From NCBI RefSeq assembly GCF_003857035.1, contig NZ_QGSY01000215.1, positions 1 to 42,736 on the forward strand: a stretch of 42,736 bases of DNA. The letters run 5' to 3'. Every line of letters begins with the position of its first letter. Position 1 is the first letter of the stretch. The stretch is from Micromonospora arida (GTDB taxonomy: Bacteria; Actinomycetota; Actinomycetes; Mycobacteriales; Micromonosporaceae). Of this stretch, positions 35,273 to 42,736 are shown piece by piece. Below the pieces are notes generated by a model. That model ran no database searches, was not told the DNA's origin, and was given only the letters and a program-made list of their open reading frames with translations. The position numbers and the translations under genes were made by a program.

Positions 35273-36426
35273 CGACTCCGATGGACGAGACGCTGCTGCG
35301 GAGCCTCACGCCGAGCGTCCTCGGGATCCTCGTCCGCCGCGGAATCGACTTCGCGGCGGCCGAGGACGCCGTGCAGGACGCCCTGGTCGAGGCGGTCCGC
35401 GTCTGGCCGGCCGACCCGCCGCGCGACCCGAAGGGCTGGCTGACCACGGTGGCGTGGCGACGGTTCCTCGACGCGGCCCGCGCCGACGCCGCGCGCCGTC
35501 GGCGGGAGGATCTCGTCGACGAGGAGCCGGCGCCGGGGCCCGCTCCCACGGTGGACGACACGCTCCAGCTCTACTTTCTGTGCGCCCACCCGTCGCTGAC
35601 GCCGTCGTCCGCGGTCGCGCTCACGCTCCGTGCCGTCGGCGGGCTGACCACCCGGCAGATCGCCCATGCCTACCTGGTGCCCGAGGCGACCATGGCGCAG
35701 CGCATCAGCCGGGCGAAGCGCACCGTCTCCGGGCTGCGCCTCGACCGACCCGGTGACGTCGCCACCGTGCTGCGCGTCCTCTACCTGGTCTTCAACGAGG
35801 GGTACTCCGGTGACGTGGACCTCGCCGCCGAAGCCATCCGGCTCACCCGGCAACTCGCGGCCGCGATCGACCACCCCGAGGTGGCGGGGCTGCTCGCCCT
35901 CATGCTGTTGCACCACGCCAGGCGCGCCGCCCGGACCGCGCCCGACGGCAGCCTGGTACCGCTCGCCGAGCAGGACCGCAGCCGCTGGGACACCCGGTCG
36001 ATCGCCGAGGGCGTCGAGATCCTGCAGGCGGCCCTGGCCCGCGACCAACTGGGCGAGTTCCAGGCCCAGGCCGCCATCGCGGCGCTGCACGCGGACGCGC
36101 CCACCGCCGCCGAGACCGACTGGGTGCAGATCGTGGAGTGGTACGACGAACTCGCGCGCCTGACCGGGAACCCGGTCGTACGACTCAACCGCGCGGTGGC
36201 AGTCGGTGAGGCCGACGGCCCCAGGGCCGGCCTGACGGCGCTCGCGGCGGTGGACGACGCACTGCCCCGGTACTCGGCGGTGGCGGCGTACCTGCACGAG
36301 CGCGACGGCGATCCGGCAACGGCGGCACGGCTGTACGTCGAGGCCGCCCAGCAGGCCCCCAACCTCGCCGAACGCGACCATCTGACCCGCCAGGCCGCCC
36401 GGCTCAACGCCCTACGCCGTCGCTGA
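35269..36426 (+). CDS. ECF42-type RNA polymerase sigma factor with C-terminal extension
   Basis: A 385-residue sigma factor, about twice the size of a simple ECF sigma. Region 2 is near 10-75 (GIDFAAAEDAVQDALVEAV, GWLTTVAWRRFLD), region 4 near 105-160 (ALTLRAVGGLTTRQIAHAYL, EATMAQRISRAKRTV). Residues about 170-385 form the helical DUF6596/TPR-like extension (YLVFNEGYSGD, LTRQLAAAIDHPEVAGLLALM, VVRLNRAVAVGE), which is characteristic of group ECF42 and needed for its activity. The start is GTG 35269 in overlap with the DGPF gene; ATG 35281 is an alternative. No anti-sigma gene lies nearby. Confidence 0.92.
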   Translation: MTTPMDETLLRSLTPSVLGILVRRGIDFAAAEDAVQDALVEAVRVWPADPPRDPKGWLTTVAWRRFLDAARADAARRRREDLVDEEPAPGPAPTVDDTLQLYFLCAHPSLTPSSAVALTLRAVGGLTTRQIAHAYLVPEATMAQRISRAKRTVSGLRLDRPGDVATVLRVLYLVFNEGYSGDVDLAAEAIRLTRQLAAAIDHPEVAGLLALMLLHHARRAARTAPDGSLVPLAEQDRSRWDTRSIAEGVEILQAALARDQLGEFQAQAAIAALHADAPTAAETDWVQIVEWYDELARLTGNPVVRLNRAVAVGEADGPRAGLTALAAVDDALPRYSAVAAYLHERDGDPATAARLYVEAAQQAPNLAERDHLTRQAARLNALRRR

Positions 36427-36857
36427 CCGCCCGGGCAACGGGAGCGTCTGCCCGTACCACTGGCCACGGCCGGGACACCTGGTCCGGAAAGTCTCCGGAA
36501 CTTCCGGCAGCTCCCACCCCGACCGATGTTCGGCTGTTCCGACGCCGCGGTGACCGGCCCGGACTCTGATCGACTACTGACCTGTATGGATGCTGCTCCG
36601 AAGATGACAGCGGTGTGGCCACGCTGTTTCCGGAAATTGTTGACAAGTCGACGGCCGGGTTAATACGGTCGCCATCGACGGCGCTCGATTGTCGTCAGCA
36701 CCAGCCACCACGACCCACTTCTCCGGTCGTCGTGCAGGACGACCGGCCCACCACCACCGAGCGGTACGACGCCGTGGCCGTTACCCGACCACCGGCAGCC
36801 TGCCGAGGCGTACCGCGCCGCTGGCCCCCGCCAGCCGTCAGAGGAGGCAACAGTTCC
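36427..36857. other. Intergenic region between the sigma factor and xylanase genes
   Basis: No gene. CCGGAA occurs at 36484-36489 and 36495-36500, followed by TTCCGG at 36502-36507, and a palindrome TTTCCGGAAA stands at 36627-36636. Just downstream, TTGACA (36640-36645) and TAATAC (36661-36666) look like promoter elements; their spacing is only 15 bases, while TTGTTG (36637-36642) to TAATAC gives 18. The palindrome next to the -35 could be an operator controlling the xylanase gene. This assignment is tentative. Confidence 0.4.
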
Positions 36858-37886
36858 ATGACCGACACCAGCCACACCAAACCGAGAGGCCGCGGCCGCA
36901 TGCGGTTGCTCCTGGGCGCCGCATGCGCCGCCGTCGTGGCCGTCGCCGGCACCATGACGGCCACCAACGCGTACGCCGAGGCCGACCGGACCCTCACGTC
37001 GAACCTCACCGGCACGCACAACGGGTACTACTTCTCGTTCTGGAAGGACAGCGGCAACGCCAGCATGACGCTGCGCGCCGACGGCCGCTACACCAGCAGT
37101 TGGGACAGGAGCACCAACAACTGGGTCGGCGGCAAGGGTTGGGCCACCGGCAACCGCCGGACGGTCACCTACTCGGGCAGCTACAACCCGGGCAACAACA
37201 ACACCTACCTCGCCCTGTACGGATGGACGCGCAACCCGCTGATCGAGTACTACGTGGTGGAGAACTTCGGCAGCTACAACCCGAGCAGCGGCGCACAGCG
37301 GATGGGCACGGTCACCACTGACGGCGGCACCTACGACATCCTCCGCAGCCAGCGGGTCAACGCCCCGTCGATCGACGGCAACCAGACGTTCTACCAGTTC
37401 TGGAGCGTCCGCCAGCAGAAGCGCTCGAGTGGCACCATCACCACCGCCAACCACTTCGACGCCTGGGCCCGGGCCGGCCTGAACCTCGGCACCAACCACA
37501 GCTACCAGGTCATGGCCACCGAGGGTTACCAGAGCAGCGGAAGCTCCGACATCACCGTCCGGGAGGGCAGCGGCGGTGGCAACCCGACCACTCCCCCGCC
37601 CACCACCGGCAACCCGGGGACCGGAAACTGCAACGCGACGATCTCCGCCGGCCAGCAGTGGGGTGACCGGTTCAACCTCAACGTCGCGGTCAGCGGCACC
37701 AACAACTGGGTCGTCAGCCTCGGCCTCGGTGGCGGCCAGAGCATTCAGAACAGCTGGAACGCCGCCGTCAACGGCAACAGCGGCACCGTCACCGCGACGC
37801 CGAACGGCAACGGCAACAACTTCGGCGTAACGATCATGGCCAACGGCAACTGGAACTGGCCGACGATCAGCTGTCGCACCAGTTGA
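36858..37886 (+). CDS. Endo-1,4-beta-xylanase GH11 with CBM2
   Basis: A 342-residue secreted enzyme starting at ATG 36858 (GAGGAGG upstream), with a signal peptide ending near ATNAYA (residue 40). Residues about 42-236 are a complete GH11 jelly roll: nucleophile Glu130 in [15 protein letters not shown] and acid/base Glu222 in [11 protein letters not shown] Gly/Pro/Thr linker (237-256) leads to a family 2 carbohydrate-binding module (258-339) closed by Cys258 and Cys339; at about 82 residues it is on the short side, with exposed Trp residues for cellulose or xylan binding. It cleaves internal xylan bonds outside the cell. Monocistronic with a strong terminator. Confidence 0.96.
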   Translation: MTDTSHTKPRGRGRMRLLLGAACAAVVAVAGTMTATNAYAEADRTLTSNLTGTHNGYYFSFWKDSGNASMTLRADGRYTSSWDRSTNNWVGGKGWATGNRRTVTYSGSYNPGNNNTYLALYGWTRNPLIEYYVVENFGSYNPSSGAQRMGTVTTDGGTYDILRSQRVNAPSIDGNQTFYQFWSVRQQKRSSGTITTANHFDAWARAGLNLGTNHSYQVMATEGYQSSGSSDITVREGSGGGNPTTPPPTTGNPGTGNCNATISAGQQWGDRFNLNVAVSGTNNWVVSLGLGGGQSIQNSWNAAVNGNSGTVTATPNGNGNNFGVTIMANGNWNWPTISCRTS

Positions 37887-37910
37887 CCCCGATCAGTTCC
37901 TGACATCGAA

Positions 37911-37946
37911 CCACTGGCGTGGCGGCTTCGGTCGCCACGCCAGTGG
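37911..37946 (+). terminator. Terminator of the xylanase gene
   Basis: CCACTGGCGTGGCG (37911-37924) and CGCCACGCCAGTGG (37933-37946) form a perfect 14-base stem with an 8-base loop containing CUUCGG, 24 bases after the stop codon. Confidence 0.88.
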
Positions 37947-38015
37947 GCGTTGCGCGGGCAACCCCCCGCCCGCCTCGGCGTCCATGACGGCCGCGGGCAG
38001 ACCCCGCTCGACGTA

Positions 38016-38089
38016 CCCTTTGCTCTGCACCCGCCGAGGCACCACCGGCCCACAGCTGGATGGCGCTTCCGCGGGTGCAGAGCAAAGGG
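38016..38089. repeat. Long inverted repeat, possible REP-like element or kinase-gene terminator
   Basis: CCCTTTGCTCTGCACCCGC (38016-38034) pairs perfectly over 19 bases with GCGGGTGCAGAGCAAAGGG (38071-38089), with 36 bases between. It lies 52 bases downstream of the minus-strand kinase stop. The long loop and partly AT-rich, non-coding arms are unlike the compact terminators elsewhere in the window, so a mobile or dispersed palindrome is possible. Confidence 0.6.
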
Positions 38090-38141
38090 CCAATCTTGCG
38101 GCACGGTCCAGCCGCGAGACCGTTGTCGTTGCCGCATTCCG

Positions 38142-39575
38142 CTACACCTGCGGCACCGTGGTCTCTCCTCCGGCCGTCGACTCCTCCGCCGACGGTTCCG
38201 AGGTTGGGTCCGCCGCTGCGTCCTCCGTCGTCCCCGTGGTCGGTGCCGCTGTCGTTCCGCCCGTCGGGGCTTCCGTCGGCTCCGCAGGAGCGCTCTCGGA
38301 CGCGGTGGGACCGGGCATATCCGCAGTGCTTTCACCGGACGGCGTCGATGGGTCCACCGCCCCCTCGCCCGCGGCCCGGGAAGGCGTCGGGGTCGCGGAG
38401 CCGGGCGCCCGGACCGGCATGCCCGCGGAACTGCGGGTAGCGGGTTCACCGCCGCCGACGCCGGGGCCCGGTTCCCGCTGGGACGGCACCGTTGGCGACA
38501 CCGCGGGCGGCACCACGGAAGGCGTCGACGGGCGCCCGGTCGGGCCGGGCATGATCCCGATGGGATCGGCGAACACCAGGACGGCAGCCGCGGCGGCCAA
38601 GGATCCGAGAAGCACCGCGAGCGCTCTGGGCCCAGGAGTGACGGCCCGGCTCACCGTGCCGCCGGGGGCCGACCGCCGGGCATCCGTGACCTCGGTCCGC
38701 ACCCCGATCTCGGTCGCCCCAGCCGCGGTGGCCAGCAGGTGGTCGGACGGGGCCGCGAGTGCCTGCGCCACCCTGGCCATGGCCGCTGCCGTCGGAAAGC
38801 GGTCTGCGGGCTCCTTGGCCATCGCGGTGGCGACCACACGCCGGACCTCCGCCGGAACGTCCTCGGGCAGCGGCGACGGTTCCTCTGCGAGATGCCGCAG
38901 CGCCACCGCGACGGCATTCTCGCCCTGGTGCGGCGGCCGCCCGGCGAGGCAGTGGTAGACGACAGCCCCCAGCGCGTAGATGTCGATCGCCGGTGTGGTC
39001 TCGTTCTTCGCGACCTGCTCGGGTGCCATGTACAGGGCGGTGCCGACGATCTGGTTCGCTCCGGTCAGGCTCGTCGCTTCCCGCGTCACCGCAACACCGA
39101 AATCGACGAGTACGACGTGTCCGTCCGGCTCGATGATCAGATTGCTGGGTTTGACGTCACGGTGGACGACACCGGCGTCATGCGCGGCCTGCAGAGCACG
39201 GGCGGACTGCGCGGCGATCGACATCGTCTCGGCCACGTCCAGCCGGCCGACCTCGGCGATCCGCTCCGACAACGGCTGCCCCTGCACGCATTCCATCACG
39301 ATGTAGGCGAGGACCGGCGCTCCGGACTGGACCACCTCACCGTAGTCGTAGACCTGGGCGACACCCGGGTGACGCAGGGCTGCCATGGCCCGCGCCTCGC
39401 GCCGGAACCGCTCACCGAAGCCGCCGTCGGTAGCCAACCGAGGTTGCAGCATCTTGACCGCCACGCACCGGTCGAGGGTTTCGTCGACCGCCCGCCACAC
39501 GTCACCCATTCCGCCGCTGGCGATGCTTTCGACCAGGCGGTAACGGTCTCCGAGGACTTGCCCCACATTCGGCAT
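38142..39575 (-). CDS. Membrane Ser/Thr protein kinase (PknB-like, no PASTA domains)
   Basis: A 477-residue kinase if it starts at ATG 39575; the frame is open to 39641 and the ribosome binding site is weak in either case. The kinase domain (about 12-270) is complete: SGGMGDVW, VAVKML (Lys41), HRDVKPSN (Asp140), DFG (158-160) and GTALYMAPEQ. A juxtamembrane segment leads to one membrane helix (about 317-335), then about 140 outer residues rich in Pro, Thr, Ser, Gly and Glu. There are no PASTA or other sensor domains. The outer tail could span the wall or be glycosylated. Targets and signal are unknown. Confidence 0.92.
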   Translation of the reverse strand: MPNVGQVLGDRYRLVESIASGGMGDVWRAVDETLDRCVAVKMLQPRLATDGGFGERFRREARAMAALRHPGVAQVYDYGEVVQSGAPVLAYIVMECVQGQPLSERIAEVGRLDVAETMSIAAQSARALQAAHDAGVVHRDVKPSNLIIEPDGHVVLVDFGVAVTREATSLTGANQIVGTALYMAPEQVAKNETTPAIDIYALGAVVYHCLAGRPPHQGENAVAVALRHLAEEPSPLPEDVPAEVRRVVATAMAKEPADRFPTAAAMARVAQALAAPSDHLLATAAGATEIGVRTEVTDARRSAPGGTVSRAVTPGPRALAVLLGSLAAAAAVLVFADPIGIMPGPTGRPSTPSVVPPAVSPTVPSQREPGPGVGGGEPATRSSAGMPVRAPGSATPTPSRAAGEGAVDPSTPSGESTADMPGPTASESAPAEPTEAPTGGTTAAPTTGTTEDAAADPTSEPSAEESTAGGETTVPQV

Positions 39576-39652
39576 AGCTTTCGGTACCCCGGACTCCTCG
39601 ATCTCAAGCACATCGAGTCTGGGCACCGCCGCGCGGCGCACCGAAGGCGTGA

Positions 39653-39680
39653 CCCGCCCCGCCGCTGTCGGCGGGGCGGG
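39653..39680 (-). terminator. Terminator of the SGNH hydrolase gene
   Basis: CCCGCCCCGCCG (39653-39664) and CGGCGGGGCGGG (39669-39680) form a perfect 12-base stem with a CTGT loop, 20 bases after the stop. Confidence 0.85.
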
Positions 39681-39700
39681 CTCGGCCGTTTACGGCTCGG

Positions 39701-40594
39701 TCAGCTGTTCAACCGGGCGATCAGGGCGGTGGCCATGCCCTGCTCACCTCGGGCGTTGGGGTGGAACGGCGCGGCCGAGTTCTGCGGCACCAGACCCTCG
39801 ACCCACCGGGTGCCGCTGCCCTTGCACGCGTCGCGGCCGATCGACGGGGTGTAGACATCGGCGTAGGTGGCGCCGTTGGCGCTCGCGACGCTGGCCAGCA
39901 TCGCGTTGAGCGACTTCTCCACGCCACGCAGGTACGGCACGTCCTGGTAGGCGATCGGAACGACCGGCCAGCAGCCGTAACCGCTGTCTGGCAGGATCGC
40001 CGGATAGCCCAGCACCACGACCCGCGCGCCCGGTGCGGCACGCCGGACCGCCTGGAGCACGGCGGTGATCTTCGGCGTGGCGGCGACGATCCGCGCCTGC
40101 AACTGGTCGACACCTCCGGCGGTGTACCGGTTCTTGCACGGAGATCCGAGCGGGCTGCTGACACTCGCCTCCGCGCAGTCGCCGATGATGCCGGCGAAAC
40201 CGATGTCGTTGCCGCCGATCTGCACCGTCACCAGCGACGTGTTCGCCGTGACCGCGTTGAGCTGCGGCGGCAACGTGATGCCCAGTTGGCCACTACCGCC
40301 GTAGAGGATGTCGTCGGTGGTAGCGCCGGAGCAGCTCACGTCGGCGAACGACGACGAGCCGGCGGACGCCGCCACCAGCGACGGGTAGTTGCGGTTGGAC
40401 CGCAGGCAGTTGAGGTCGACCTGGGTGGGGACCAGCGGACCTGCGGTGTACGAGTCACCCAACGCGACGTAACGGCCGGTGGGCACGGCGGCGCTGGCGG
40501 GGGTGGCGACGGTGAGCAGCACGCCGGCGGTGGCCAGGACGAGTGCGGCCAACCGGGTGGCTGCCCGCAGGCGGGGCAGGCGGGGACGGGTCAT
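39701..40594 (-). CDS. Secreted SGNH/GDSL hydrolase (lipase/esterase)
   Basis: A 297-residue secreted esterase or lipase starting at ATG 40594 (GGGAG upstream), with a signal peptide to about residue 36. Block I is VALGDSYTAG (Ser48), the Gly-Asn-Asp block is VQIGGNDIGF (Asn129), and the His block is FHPN (His278) with Asp usually three residues before replaced by Ala275, so an alternative His partner, such as a backbone carbonyl as in Streptomyces scabies esterase, is possible. Six cysteines (63, 88, 140, 153, 208, 257) allow three disulfides, as in secreted Streptomyces enzymes of this group. Substrate unknown. Confidence 0.93.
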   Translation of the reverse strand: MTRPRLPRLRAATRLAALVLATAGVLLTVATPASAAVPTGRYVALGDSYTAGPLVPTQVDLNCLRSNRNYPSLVAASAGSSSFADVSCSGATTDDILYGGSGQLGITLPPQLNAVTANTSLVTVQIGGNDIGFAGIIGDCAEASVSSPLGSPCKNRYTAGGVDQLQARIVAATPKITAVLQAVRRAAPGARVVVLGYPAILPDSGYGCWPVVPIAYQDVPYLRGVEKSLNAMLASVASANGATYADVYTPSIGRDACKGSGTRWVEGLVPQNSAAPFHPNARGEQGMATALIARLNS

Positions 40595-40633
40595 GGAGTC
40601 TCCCAGGAGGGATCAGGGGTGGTGGTGCCCAAG

Positions 40634-40662
40634 ATCCTGTCGCCGTCGACGCCCACCGTCAA
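40634..40662 (-). promoter_or_regulatory. Candidate promoter of the SGNH hydrolase gene
   Basis: On the minus strand, TTGACG (40662-40657), a 17-base spacer and CAGGAT (40639-40634). This fits the main actinomycete sigma factor and would give a leader of about 33 bases. Confidence 0.5.
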
Positions 40663-40863
40663 TATCGATGACCCTCACTAAATACCGGTCCGGAGTGTGG
40701 GATGAATCGGTGGTGGTCAATCCAGTGGTGCGTACCACCGGGCACCGGTGACCCGGATCCGCCGGGACTGCTTGCGGTTCCACTCCACTCGCATGCCGTG
40801 CTTGCGGAGCACCGGAACGCGACCACGGCGCGATCTTCACACGGGCTTGTGACGGCCTCGGAC

Positions 40864-40893
40864 CGGGAACGGCCGGCGCGGCGGCCGTTCCCG
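40864..40893 (-). terminator. Terminator of the DHFR-like gene
   Basis: CGGGAACGGCCG (40864-40875) and CGGCCGTTCCCG (40882-40893) form a perfect 12-base stem with a 6-base loop, 9 bases after the stop. Confidence 0.85.
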
Positions 40894-40902
40894 AAACGCG
40901 CA

Positions 40903-41517
40903 CTAGTTTCCGGCGGGCACCTGGTCCTTGATCTCGTCGTAGCCGACCGGAGTCGGTGCCGGGCCCGGCGCGTAGATCACCCGGAGGACGCCGGTCGGGA
41001 ACGCTTCCGAAGCCACCAGTCGCAGGTAATACGCCACGTCGCCCTCGTCGAACAGCTTGCGGCCCTTGCGCGCGGCCACCGGATGCACCAGCAGACGCAG
41101 CTCGTCGACCAGGCCGGCCGCGAGCAGTTGCTGCACCACGGAGATCGACCCGGGGATGAGGATTGCCCGGACGCCGGCATCGGCCTTGAGCGCGGTGACG
41201 GCGGCGAGGAGCTCCCCCTTGATCAGCTCGGAGTTGCGCCAGGAGAACTCCAGCGGCTGGCGCGAGACGACGACCTTGCGCATGTCGCCGAGTTGCTTGG
41301 CGAACGGCGCGTCGTCGCCACCCGCGGCCTCCCGGCCGGGCCAGGCCCCGGCGAAGCTGTCGTACGTCTCGCGGCCGATGAGCAGCACATCGGCGGGGTC
41401 ATAGTCCTCGGTGACGGCGCGGCCCATGTTCTCGTCGAAGTACGGGAAGTGCCAGTCAGGGTCGATCTCGGCCACACCGTCGGCCGAGATGAACAGCGTG
41501 GAGATGACCTTTGCCAT
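40903..41517 (-). CDS. Dihydrofolate reductase / RibD C-terminal family protein
   Basis: A 204-residue cytoplasmic reductase-like protein. ATG 41517 follows AAGGGAA and begins MAKVISTLFISADGVAE, the standard opening of this family; the frame is open to 41580. Other marks are LLIGRETYDSFAGAWP, KVVVSRQPLEFSW and the NADPH-side ILIPGSISVVQQLLAAGLVDEL with LLVHPVAARKGRKLF. The many actinobacterial paralogues of this type are not the housekeeping DHFR and their substrates are unknown. Single gene with its own terminator. Confidence 0.9.
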   Translation of the reverse strand: MAKVISTLFISADGVAEIDPDWHFPYFDENMGRAVTEDYDPADVLLIGRETYDSFAGAWPGREAAGGDDAPFAKQLGDMRKVVVSRQPLEFSWRNSELIKGELLAAVTALKADAGVRAILIPGSISVVQQLLAAGLVDELRLLVHPVAARKGRKLFDEGDVAYYLRLVASEAFPTGVLRVIYAPGPAPTPVGYDEIKDQVPAGN

Positions 41518-41838
41518 CGTGGGGTTCCCTTCGAGTCGGGTGATGTTCGACCGGCGCATCGTCCCAAACTCGTCAGCCACAGGCCGCCCCGATGGTGCGT
41601 GTCGTATCCCGTCTTTGTCAGCCAGACGTCACGGGAGTGATCCAATGCCGAAATTGTTGCTTCGCAGCTCACACGACACCCCGACTTCCAGGAACCCGAG
41701 TGGGTCAAGCGCCGGACCGGGCGAGGCAGGTCCCAACCGGGGACGCCAGAGGATCAACCGCACTCGGAGTGGTGCGGGCGAGCTCGGCGTGGCGCCGAGC
41801 CCGCCCGTTGCGGGTCAGTCGAGCGTGATCAAACAGGG
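41518..41838. other. Intergenic region between GH62 and DHFR-like genes
   Basis: No gene. It contains the GH62 terminator hairpin (41775-41807) and the upstream region of the DHFR-like gene, in which I see no convincing promoter. Confidence 0.5.
41775..41807 (-). terminator. Terminator of the GH62 gene
   Basis: A 15-base stem with one mismatch (41775-41789 with 41793-41807) and a 3-base loop lies 31 bases after the GH62 stop. Confidence 0.75.
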
Positions 41839-42736
41839 TCAGCGCTGCAGGGTCAGCAGACCCGGGCGGTACGGCAGGAGGCCGTAGTCGCCGCCGGAGT
41901 TGGGGGAACGGCCCTGGTAGAGCAGTTGCAGGTTGCAGGCGTTGACGGTCATGGTCTGGTCGGCGTTGGTGCGCAGCAGCTCACCGTGGCTGATGTCGTT
42001 GGTCCAGGTGGCGCCGCTGTTGGCCTTGCCGGCGAACGGGTTGCTCTCACTGGTGGCCTGCGGCGTCCACGAACCGCCCAGGCTGCTGGCGGTGAACGAC
42101 CGGAAGTAGCGCCCGTTCGAGCCGATGGCCTCGACGATCATGAGGTACTTGTTCAGGCCCTGGAGCTTGTAGACCTGAACGGCCTCGAACAGGTTGTTCG
42201 TGGTGTCACTCATGATGGTCGTGTAGTTGGAGCCGAAGCTGCCCGGGAAGTTCCCGATCGGCATGCTGGCCCGGTAGATCTTGCCGTTGTCACCGGCGAA
42301 GAACAGGTACATGTTCGTGCCGTCACCGATGACCGCCTGATCGATCGGGCCGGTACCGGAGCCGGTGATACTTCCGCTGAACAGCGTCTGCGCCGACGAC
42401 CAACCGTTCGGGTTGGTCGGGTCGGTCGAGGTCCGGTAGGAGAACGCCGGCCCACCCCACTGGTAGGCCAGCACCCAGATGTTGCGCGGCGCGAAGTAGA
42501 ACAGCGACGGCGCGACGGTCGCGTTGTTCATCGCGTTCTGGCTGGCCGAGCCCATCTGCGAGTAGTTCGAGAAGAGGCCGAAGTTCATCGAGCCCCACCG
42601 GGTGCCGGTGTCGTGGGTGGTGGCGTAGACGAGTTGCTGGCCGTTGTAGGGGGCGACGGTGAAGTCCTTCAGCGACACCCAGCCCGACCTCGGGTTGGCC
42701 AACACCCCGGTGGAGGACCACCGGTACGTCGAGGGA
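41839..42736 (-). CDS. GH62 alpha-L-arabinofuranosidase, N-terminus outside window
   Basis: The last 298 residues of a secreted arabinofuranosidase that removes arabinose side chains from arabinoxylan. The frame runs through the window edge (upstream residues read [16 protein letters not shown]), so signal peptide and any binding module lie outside. The five-bladed propeller of GH62 is nearly complete: the base Asp in [12 protein letters not shown], Asp in [10 protein letters not shown] and the acid Glu in [12 protein letters not shown] are all present, with the family's [12 protein letters not shown] near the end. It fits the GH11 xylanase 4 kb away as part of a xylan-degrading capacity. Confidence 0.95.
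   Translation of the reverse strand, partial: PSTYRWSSTGVLANPRSGWVSLKDFTVAPYNGQQLVYATTHDTGTRWGSMNFGLFSNYSQMGSASQNAMNNATVAPSLFYFAPRNIWVLAYQWGGPAFSYRTSTDPTNPNGWSSAQTLFSGSITGSGTGPIDQAVIGDGTNMYLFFAGDNGKIYRASMPIGNFPGSFGSNYTTIMSDTTNNLFEAVQVYKLQGLNKYLMIVEAIGSNGRYFRSFTASSLGGSWTPQATSESNPFAGKANSGATWTNDISHGELLRTNADQTMTVNACNLQLLYQGRSPNSGGDYGLLPYRPGLLTLQR

Larger units (their letters stand above)
40595..40902. other. Intergenic region upstream of the SGNH hydrolase gene
   Basis: No gene. It carries a promoter candidate for the SGNH gene (40634-40662) and the terminator of the DHFR-like gene (40864-40893). I see nothing else in the middle part. Confidence 0.5.

Noticed and set aside
36640..36666. Firm promoter call for the xylanase gene
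   Set aside because: TTGACA to TAATAC spacing is only 15 bases; reported only within the intergenic entry.

Overview
The window comes from a high-GC actinomycete. GC-rich codons, frequent GTG starts, GTGA/ATGA stop-start overlaps, an XRE regulator followed by tiny Cys-rich proteins, an ECF42-type sigma factor with a DGPF partner, furA-katG and secreted plant-polymer hydrolases all fit Micromonosporaceae, most likely Micromonospora. This placement is an inference from gene content; there is no rRNA. I see no tRNA, CRISPR array, insertion sequence or prophage.

Layout. (1) 320-1456: a secreted DUF1996 protein. (2) 1669-3661: an XRE regulator and three very small Cys-rich proteins, the last three joined by GTGA overlaps. 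(3) 3898-11412: a four-gene minus-strand operon of exported proteins: a two-domain laccase, a 1312-residue multidomain protein (ThuA split by an F5/8 type C domain, PQQ-type sugar dehydrogenase, PKD, DUF1080), a cupredoxin with three Ig-like repeats, and a beta-helix-like protein. The combination suggests an extracytoplasmic route carrying electrons from sugar through cupredoxin and laccase to oxygen. (4) 11727-14229: a polar amino acid ABC importer. (5) 14406-15083: a membrane-anchored protein of unknown function.

(6) 15171-28290: a surface-polysaccharide locus with five different sulfotransferases, two GT4 glycosyltransferases, a Wzx-like flippase, a Wzz-like chain-length protein, a Wzy/O-antigen-ligase-like protein and a clan-A glycosidase lipoprotein. 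It looks like machinery for a sulfated exopolysaccharide. No initiating phosphoglycosyl transferase and no PAPS synthesis genes are in the window.

(7) 28394-31786: a sulfane-sulfur detoxification regulon: a CstR-type repressor, an MBL-rhodanese fusion, a rhodanese-DUF2892 protein and a TauE/SafE exporter, with two near-identical CCCCCGGGGG operators. (8) 31938-34666: furA-katG, with a leaderless-looking promoter and a strong terminator. (9) 34865-36426: a DGPF/YciI protein and ECF42-type sigma factor behind a TGTCGA-N17-CGTC promoter that probably makes the pair autoregulatory. (10) 36858-42736: GH11 xylanase with CBM2, a membrane Ser/Thr kinase, a secreted SGNH esterase, a DHFR-like reductase and a GH62 arabinofuranosidase cut by the window end.

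Most transcription units end at clear GC-rich hairpins, which are listed. Starts were chosen by ribosome binding site, signal peptide or stop-start coupling, and often lie inside a much longer open frame.
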